9,984 nt of DNA, taken from contig DAOUGC010000106.1 in assembly GCA_034429695.1 (NCBI GenBank), forward strand, positions 1 to 9,984, written 5' to 3'. The notes beneath the pieces were generated by a model, which had not been told where the DNA came from, made no database searches, and saw only the letters and a program-made list of their open reading frames with translations. Shown here one piece after another: positions 6,600 to 9,984 of the stretch. The translations under genes were made by a program, and so were the position numbers. Positions within the stretch are counted from its first letter, which is position 1; the number at the start of each line of letters is the position of its first letter. This DNA is from DAOUGC01 sp034429695 (GTDB lineage: Bacteria > Chloroflexota > Anaerolineae > Anaerolineales > Anaerolineaceae).

Positions 6600-6697
6600 G
6601 GTGGCGGGCGCGGCTACGAACGCTACCACCGATCTGCGGGCATTTTTTTCGCCGCGCCCCTACATGGAAATCTGTAGGGGACGGGCGGGAGGAAAGG
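6600..6697 (+). repeat. Element D, copy 6, right part missing
   Basis: The first two stems are present: GGGCGCGGC with GCCGCGCCC, and CCCCTAC with GTAGGGG around the short loop ATGGAAATCT. The element breaks off after GGGCGGGAGGAAAGG, so the GCCCGTCCC arm of the third stem is lost. The hairpin at 6706-6756 follows. Confidence 0.8.
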
Positions 6698-6705
6698 CAT
6701 TTTCT

Positions 6706-6756
6706 CCCTCTCCACATGGCAAAGTGAACGCAGTGAACGCAGCCATGTGGGGAGGG
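6706..6756. repeat. 15-bp hairpin with a duplicated 9-mer in its loop
   Basis: The arm CCCTCTCCACATGGC (6706-6720) pairs with GCCATGTGGGGAGGG (6742-6756), with a single G-T type mismatch. The 21-nt loop contains GTGAACGCA twice in a row (6724-6732 and 6733-6741). It sits where element D copy 6 is truncated. It has no T-tract. Confidence 0.8.
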
Positions 6757-6776
6757 TGGCGAATTGCCTGTAGTTC

Positions 6777-6858
6777 GGCAATTCGACGGGAGGGGTGTAT
6801 TGCACCGCCCAGGCGCAAAGACCGCCAGCAAGAACCTCGAATCCAAATCCGTTGTCAG
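6777..6858. repeat. Module E, copy 2 (82 bp)
   Basis: The second copy of the module at 6188-6269. It can be read as an open frame on the minus strand, but the differences from copy 1 change amino acids freely, so it is not treated as coding. Confidence 0.85.
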
Positions 6859-6893
6859 TTTTTTCCACAATGATCACCCGGACCATGGTATGG

Positions 6894-6924
6894 AAACGGC
6901 AGGTTGGAAGAACGCCAACCTGCC
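6894..6924 (-). terminator. Possible terminator of the kai operon (strong hairpin, weak T-tract)
   Basis: A perfect 10-bp stem GGCAGGTTGG / CCAACCTGCC with a 7-nt loop lies about 50 bp past the kinase stop codon. On the minus strand only TTT follows after one base (CCGTTTCC), so termination would be weak. It may rather be another dispersed hairpin repeat: on the minus strand it is preceded by GGTTTTTGTAGGG, a word also found inside the inverted element D copy. Confidence 0.35.
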
Positions 6925-6972
6925 CTACAAAAACCTCTTCATAACAATCAAGTGGTCACGGGAAGAACCGGC

Positions 6973-8634
6973 TCAGGTTCGTGTGCCTTTGTGTACACGC
7001 ATGGCATCGGTGAGCGGAATTTGCAGGAGAATTTGGGTTCCTTTTCCTGGCTGCGAACTGATCGACAGTTGGCCGCCCATGGCCCGCGCGCGTTCCTGCA
7101 TACCCACCAGTCCCAGGTGTCCCTCACGCGCCAGTGACAGCCATTCACCGGGTGCAATAAAGCCCACGCCGTCGTCCGTCACTTCCATCTCAAGGCTGGT
7201 GCGTTCCACTTTCAGGCGCACGGTAATCGAACCCGCCTGCGCGTGGCGCAGGGCATTGATCAGGCTTTGCTGAAAGATGCGGTACACTGCCAGGCGCACG
7301 TCCGCCGCAAGCTGTACGTCGCCCTCCACCAGCTCAAGAATGATGCGCGGCAGCACCTGGGCTTCCTCACCGGGGTCAAGGTGCAGCACACCAGGGTGAG
7401 ACTGGATGTCCTCGATGTGCGACAGAATGGCGCGCGACAGGCCAAATTGAACCAGGCTGGGCGGGCGCAGCTCATTGCACACCTGGCGCAAATCGGCAAC
7501 CAGTTTTTGCGCCCCGGCGCGAATCTCCATCAGGCGGTTGTGCGCTTCCTCATCTGCCTGCATGGCTGCCGCGGCATGGATCTGGAAGATCAGCACCATC
7601 AGGTCCTGAATGGGCCCGTCGTGCAGGTCGCGTGCGATCTGCTGGCGTTCCTGCTCACGCTGGTTCAACAGGCGGTGCTGCACCTCCTCCTGCGCCATGC
7701 GCTCGCGCTGCTCGATCTCAGCCTCGCGCAGGCGGGTCACATCCGTCAGGGTGATGATGCTGCCGAGCAATTTGCCGCTGTCATTGATCAACGGCGACGC
7801 GCTCACCAGCACGCGACGGATGAACGCTCCTGAACCCGGCAGCAGCGGAGATGGCGGCTCCAGGCAGGCTTCCACCCCCCGGCACGGCTCGCCTGCCAGC
7901 ACAGCTTTCATTGAAAAAGGTCGGGGGGTATCATTGATGGGGCAATCTTCAAACGACAGCTTGAAGACATCATCAAAATTCTGATAAAGCGGACTGCGCT
8001 GCAGCAGTCCAAAAGCAGCCGAACTGGCGCGGATGATCACCCCGCGCTCATCGCACACCACAATCGCCTCGGCGGCCTGCTCAAGGATGGAGCGCGCCAT
8101 GCGTTCGGCAGCCAGAATTTCCTGGTTGCGCTTCTGCTCGGTCAGATCGGTGGCCACCATGCTGATGCGCAGGTCATCCTCCACCTCCACCGGCCCAAAA
8201 GACAGCAGCACCGGCAGGGGTGGTTTTTCAGCGCATAAAAATGTGAACTCTCCCCGCGCGCTGCCGTGCATACCCCGCCCCGACAGGCGCAAAAAATCTT
8301 CCTTCTCCAACTCTGGCAGATAATCCAGCAGCGAAGCGCCCATCATGGTTTCGTGAGCCACCCCCAGCATGTCCGCCAGGCGGCGGTTGCAATACAACAC
8401 CGCGCCTTCACCATCCAGCGTGGCGGCGCCCTCGTGTATGCTCTCAATTAATGTCCGGTAGGTGTGGTCTGCCCCCTCGAGCGTGTAGATGCGCTCCGCG
8501 TCACCGGAATACACCACCAGTGCGTCCACTTCACCACCGCGAATGGCACGCAGCGCTTCCTCGGCTTCCTGCAGGCGCAGACGCAGGCGTTCAATCTCCT
8601 GGCGTTGTTCCACGCTGGTGTCGGCTTTGGTCAC
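6973..8634 (-). CDS. Cytoplasmic PAS-PAS sensor histidine kinase, HisKA_3 (NarL/DegS) type, in the kai operon
   Basis: A 553-residue kinase without membrane segments. A short coiled coil with the motif EALRAIRGGEVDALVV (~26-41) leads into a first PAS domain (~55-165) and a second (~178-302). A second coiled coil (~303-332) is followed by the HisKA_3 dimerisation domain with phospho-acceptor H338 in ARDLHDGPIQDL. The HATPase domain (~440-541) has N460 (SLINALRHA), DDGVGF (487-492) and GHLGLVGM (505-512). It should autophosphorylate and pass phosphate to a NarL-like response regulator, none of which lies in this window. The start is GTG at 8634, only 3 nt after the kaiB2 stop, with GGGGAG about 8 nt upstream, so translation is probably coupled. 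By analogy with cyanobacterial SasA it is a plausible output kinase of the Kai proteins; this is an inference from gene order. The PAS sensing signal is unknown. Confidence 0.92.
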   Translation of the reverse strand: MTKADTSVEQRQEIERLRLRLQEAEEALRAIRGGEVDALVVYSGDAERIYTLEGADHTYRTLIESIHEGAATLDGEGAVLYCNRRLADMLGVAHETMMGASLLDYLPELEKEDFLRLSGRGMHGSARGEFTFLCAEKPPLPVLLSFGPVEVEDDLRISMVATDLTEQKRNQEILAAERMARSILEQAAEAIVVCDERGVIIRASSAAFGLLQRSPLYQNFDDVFKLSFEDCPINDTPRPFSMKAVLAGEPCRGVEACLEPPSPLLPGSGAFIRRVLVSASPLINDSGKLLGSIITLTDVTRLREAEIEQRERMAQEEVQHRLLNQREQERQQIARDLHDGPIQDLMVLIFQIHAAAAMQADEEAHNRLMEIRAGAQKLVADLRQVCNELRPPSLVQFGLSRAILSHIEDIQSHPGVLHLDPGEEAQVLPRIILELVEGDVQLAADVRLAVYRIFQQSLINALRHAQAGSITVRLKVERTSLEMEVTDDGVGFIAPGEWLSLAREGHLGLVGMQERARAMGGQLSISSQPGKGTQILLQIPLTDAMRVHKGTRT

Positions 8635-8637
8635 AAC

Positions 8638-9048
8638 TCACTCCCCATCCGGCCCATCAGTCTGACTGTGCTCGTGCGGGTTTTCCGCCTCGCCATCCGG
8701 GTGGTCCACCTCAACGTCGATCAGGTCCAACCCCACCAGGATGCGGTCCTCACGCGACAGGTCCCCCACCAGACGGCGCAACGGCTGCGGCAGATATTTA
8801 ATCAACGTGGGCGTGGCTACAATTTGCTCGCCGCGCGCCAGCGTGGGCTGTTGATAGATGTCCACCACCTCCAACGAGTAACGGCCCTTCAGACGGCTTT
8901 CGCATATCTGCCGGATCTGAAGAATGGCACGTTGTGATGACGGTGTGTTGCCGGCAATGTACAGGCGCAACCGGTACTTGCGCTCATCCCTGGAGTCCAG
9001 GGTTTCACCAAACTGATCACTGCGATCAATGGGCTCACCCATCGTCAT
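8638..9048 (-). CDS. kaiB: KaiB family protein, second copy, with acidic C-terminal tail
   Basis: A 136-residue protein with a KaiB (thioredoxin-like, fold-switching) domain at ~22-112. The opening YRLRLYIAGNTPSSQRA, the middle RYSLEVVDIYQQPTLA and the closing ATPTLIKYLPQPLRRLVGDL and VGLDLI match KaiB throughout. KaiB binds the KaiC ring and, in cyanobacteria, competes with the KaiB-like domain of SasA. An acidic tail of about 25 residues (DHPDGEAENPHEHSQTDGPD) is unlike the first copy. The ATG at 9048 overlaps the end of kaiB1 by 14 nt in another frame; an ATG at 9042 is an alternative, and no strong ribosome binding site distinguishes them. The close coupling to the kinase suggests this copy works with the kinase. 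Confidence 0.93.
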   Translation of the reverse strand: MTMGEPIDRSDQFGETLDSRDERKYRLRLYIAGNTPSSQRAILQIRQICESRLKGRYSLEVVDIYQQPTLARGEQIVATPTLIKYLPQPLRRLVGDLSREDRILVGLDLIDVEVDHPDGEAENPHEHSQTDGPDGE

Positions 9049-9382
9049 TCATCCCGGGCAGTGGGACCATATCCAGCCCCACCAGCACCCTTTCAGTATC
9101 CGACAGGTCCCCGATGATTTTCTTCAAGGGCGGCGGCAGCTTGCGCACCAGGGTGGGGATCGCCAGGATCTGGTCGTTGCGCGCCAGATTGGGGTTTTCC
9201 ATCAGGTCAATCACCTCAATCCGATATCGGCCGGCAAGGTGTTCATTGCAAATTTTGCGCAAGTTGGCAAACGCCGCCAAAGATTTGGGCGTTTGCCCTG
9301 CCACGTACAGGCGCAGTTCCCAAAACTCCACCGATTCATCAGGCGATTGTGGTTGAGTTTGGTCCGATTGTGCTGAAGACAT
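9035..9382 (-). CDS. kaiB: KaiB family clock protein, first copy
   Basis: A 115-residue KaiB, close to the usual family length. It is the more canonical of the two copies: WELRLYVAGQTPKSLAAF, RYRIEVIDLMENPNLA, AIPTLVRKLPPPLKKIIG and DLSDTERVLVGLDM follow the cyanobacterial pattern nearly residue by residue. At the position of cyanobacterial Lys58 a Gln is present, as in copy 2. The ORF could start at an ATG at 9388, but AGGAG (9389-9393) abuts that codon, while the ATG at 9382 lies 6 nt from it, so 9382 is preferred. The gene begins 11 nt after the kaiC stop and overlaps kaiB2, giving one tightly packed operon. It is expected to bind the KaiC ring in the cytoplasm. Confidence 0.95.
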   Translation of the reverse strand: MSSAQSDQTQPQSPDESVEFWELRLYVAGQTPKSLAAFANLRKICNEHLAGRYRIEVIDLMENPNLARNDQILAIPTLVRKLPPPLKKIIGDLSDTERVLVGLDMVPLPGMNDDG

Positions 9383-9388
9383 GTTCAT

Positions 9389-9393
9389 CTCCT
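9389..9393 (-). promoter_or_regulatory. Ribosome binding site deciding the kaiB1 start
   Basis: AGGAG follows the TAG stop of kaiC directly and touches an ATG at 9388, leaving no spacing for that codon. The next in-frame ATG at 9382 is 6 nt away, the normal distance. This indicates that kaiB1 starts two codons later than the longest reading. Confidence 0.7.
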
Positions 9394-9984
9394 CTAAATG
9401 GTATGAGTATCGTCTTCCATTTGACGCTCACGCGCGGTTCCCACCAGCACGCCGTGCCTGCTTCTATAAACGTCAAGAATCCTGATACCTGATGATGTGA
9501 AGACAAATTCACGAATTTGTTTGGAGTGCGATTGCCCGCGCGCCTTTAAGATGAACAAACCACGGTTGTGCTCGCTGTCGCTCTCCAGGTTGGTCAACGA
9601 GATCCAAATGTCCATCAAGGAGGACACCCCTGCCAGGTCCTCCTCGTCATGCCCGGGCGAACGGAACAACAAGGTGAACAGGGTGGTGATGTGATTGCGC
9701 TTGAAGAAATCGATCAGGCGCATCAGCATGGATTTGACTTCGATCGGCGAGGCGATATAGGTCAGGTTGTTGAGCGGGTCCACCACCACCAAATCTGGTT
9801 GATGTTCCTGCACCACGCGCATCATGCTCAGCAGATGCATTTCAATCCCATGAAAGGTGGGCCGCACCGCCCTGAAGCGCAGCAAACCGGCATCCACCCA
9901 CTGTTGAAGATCCAGACCAATGGAAGCCATGTTGCGAATAATCTGTGACGGCGACTCTTCAAAGGCAAAGTAAACGCAACGTTC
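9394..9984 (-). CDS. kaiC: KaiC family ATPase, C-terminal part (5' end outside the window)
   Basis: The last 196 codons of a KaiC-type RecA-like ATPase; the frame is open to the window edge. The fragment begins in the second (CII-like) domain with RCVYFAFEESPSQIIRNM, which carries the catalytic Glu pair. The Walker B strand DLVVVDPLNNL and the segment GVSSLMDIWISLTNLE follow; alignment by eye places Ser-Ser at the positions of cyanobacterial Ser431-Thr432, and Asp at Thr426. KARGQSHSKQIREFVFTSSG matches the region after the phosphosites. The end (VYRSRHGVLVGTARERQ) lacks the long A-loop tail that KaiA binds, so KaiA-independent function is likely. The Walker A loop and the CI domain, if present, lie outside. 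A single-domain KaiC-like protein cannot be excluded. It is the upstream gene of the kaiB-kaiB-kinase operon. Confidence 0.93.
   Translation of the reverse strand, partial: ERCVYFAFEESPSQIIRNMASIGLDLQQWVDAGLLRFRAVRPTFHGIEMHLLSMMRVVQEHQPDLVVVDPLNNLTYIASPIEVKSMLMRLIDFFKRNHITTLFTLLFRSPGHDEEDLAGVSSLMDIWISLTNLESDSEHNRGLFILKARGQSHSKQIREFVFTSSGIRILDVYRSRHGVLVGTARERQMEDDTHTI

Larger units (their letters stand above)
5640..6860. repeat. Intergenic repeat array 2 (about 200 bp A+D units in tandem)
   Basis: The roughly 1.4 kb between the VOC-SnoaL terminator and the kinase gene carries no supportable gene. It opens with a CGGCGCAC hairpin (5647-5665) and a GGGCGG-CTCAAT-CCGCCC hairpin (5683-5700). It then runs as units of a CATTCG module (5894, 6073, 6354, 6554), the linker GAACGTATC, and element D (5742, 5921, 6119, 6400, 6600). 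The unit starting at 6354 is 200 bp; that at 5894 is 179 bp and lacks the linker; that at 6073 is 281 bp because D is cut by an 82 bp module and a hairpin. All units have the same orientation, unlike array 1. Confidence 0.88.

Noticed and set aside
5894..6697. Possible CRISPR array
   Set aside because: The units are about 200 bp and repeated throughout; there are no unique spacers of 30-40 bp between short identical repeats, and no cas genes.
5515..6886. Several overlapping 60-170 codon open frames on both strands in array 2
   Set aside because: They recur with each repeat unit, exist on both strands and in several frames at once, and match no protein family. They are by-products of G/C-rich repeats.
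7243..7833. A 196-codon plus-strand open frame opposite the kinase gene
   Set aside because: It is antisense to the HisKA_3 and HATPase domains, which are clearly coding on the minus strand.
9383..9388. kaiB1 starting at the ATG at 9388
   Set aside because: The AGGAG motif touches that ATG; the ATG at 9382 has the normal 6 nt spacing.

Overview
The window looks like a chromosomal segment of a moderately GC-rich bacterium, probably a member of the Chloroflexota (Anaerolineae-like). This placement is an inference: the clues are a KaiC/KaiB locus without a KaiA-type tail on KaiC, and intergenic spaces packed with G/C-rich hairpin repeats of a kind familiar from that phylum. No rRNA, tRNA, transposase, phage or CRISPR feature was seen, so there is no direct taxonomic marker.

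Layout. (1) 1-1113, minus strand: an intramembrane CPBP protease gene followed 31 bp later by the start of a class I SAM-dependent methyltransferase that runs off the left edge. (2) 1205-2060: a gene-free mosaic of repeats (CATTCG-rich modules, GGGCGGAC hairpins, GCGGCGCAC hairpins and two copies, in opposite orientation, of a 140-150 bp structured element called here element D). (3) 2071-4637, minus strand: a promoter, a terminator-like leader hairpin, a membrane-anchored GGDEF-EAL cyclic-di-GMP enzyme and its intrinsic terminator. (4) 4742-5559, plus strand, divergent from the previous gene: a two-domain VOC plus SnoaL-like protein with promoter-like sequence, a strong ribosome binding site and an intrinsic terminator. 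(5) 5640-6860: a second, larger repeat array, built mostly from about 200 bp A+D units with an unrelated 82 bp module inserted. (6) 6973-9984, minus strand: a tightly packed operon kaiC (C-terminal part only) - kaiB - kaiB - sensor histidine kinase.

How the genes work together. The kai operon is the most coherent system. KaiC (a RecA-like ATPase/autokinase) and KaiB (its fold-switching partner) form the core of a clock or timer. The second KaiB gene stops only 3 nt before the kinase start, so a KaiB protein and a cytoplasmic PAS-PAS-HisKA_3-HATPase kinase are made together. In cyanobacteria the output kinase SasA carries a KaiB-like domain fused to the kinase. This locus resembles a split version of that arrangement, with no kaiA and no response regulator visible. 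The GGDEF-EAL gene makes and/or breaks c-di-GMP, but nothing in the sequence links it to the Kai proteins apart from proximity.

The two repeat arrays share modules and bracket the GGDEF-EAL / VOC-SnoaL gene pair in direct orientation. Element D consists of three consecutive stems whose arms overlap (a' shares bases with b, b' shares bases with c). The stems are kept in all full copies, including the inverted one with strongly changed loops. This is the least explained structure in the window.
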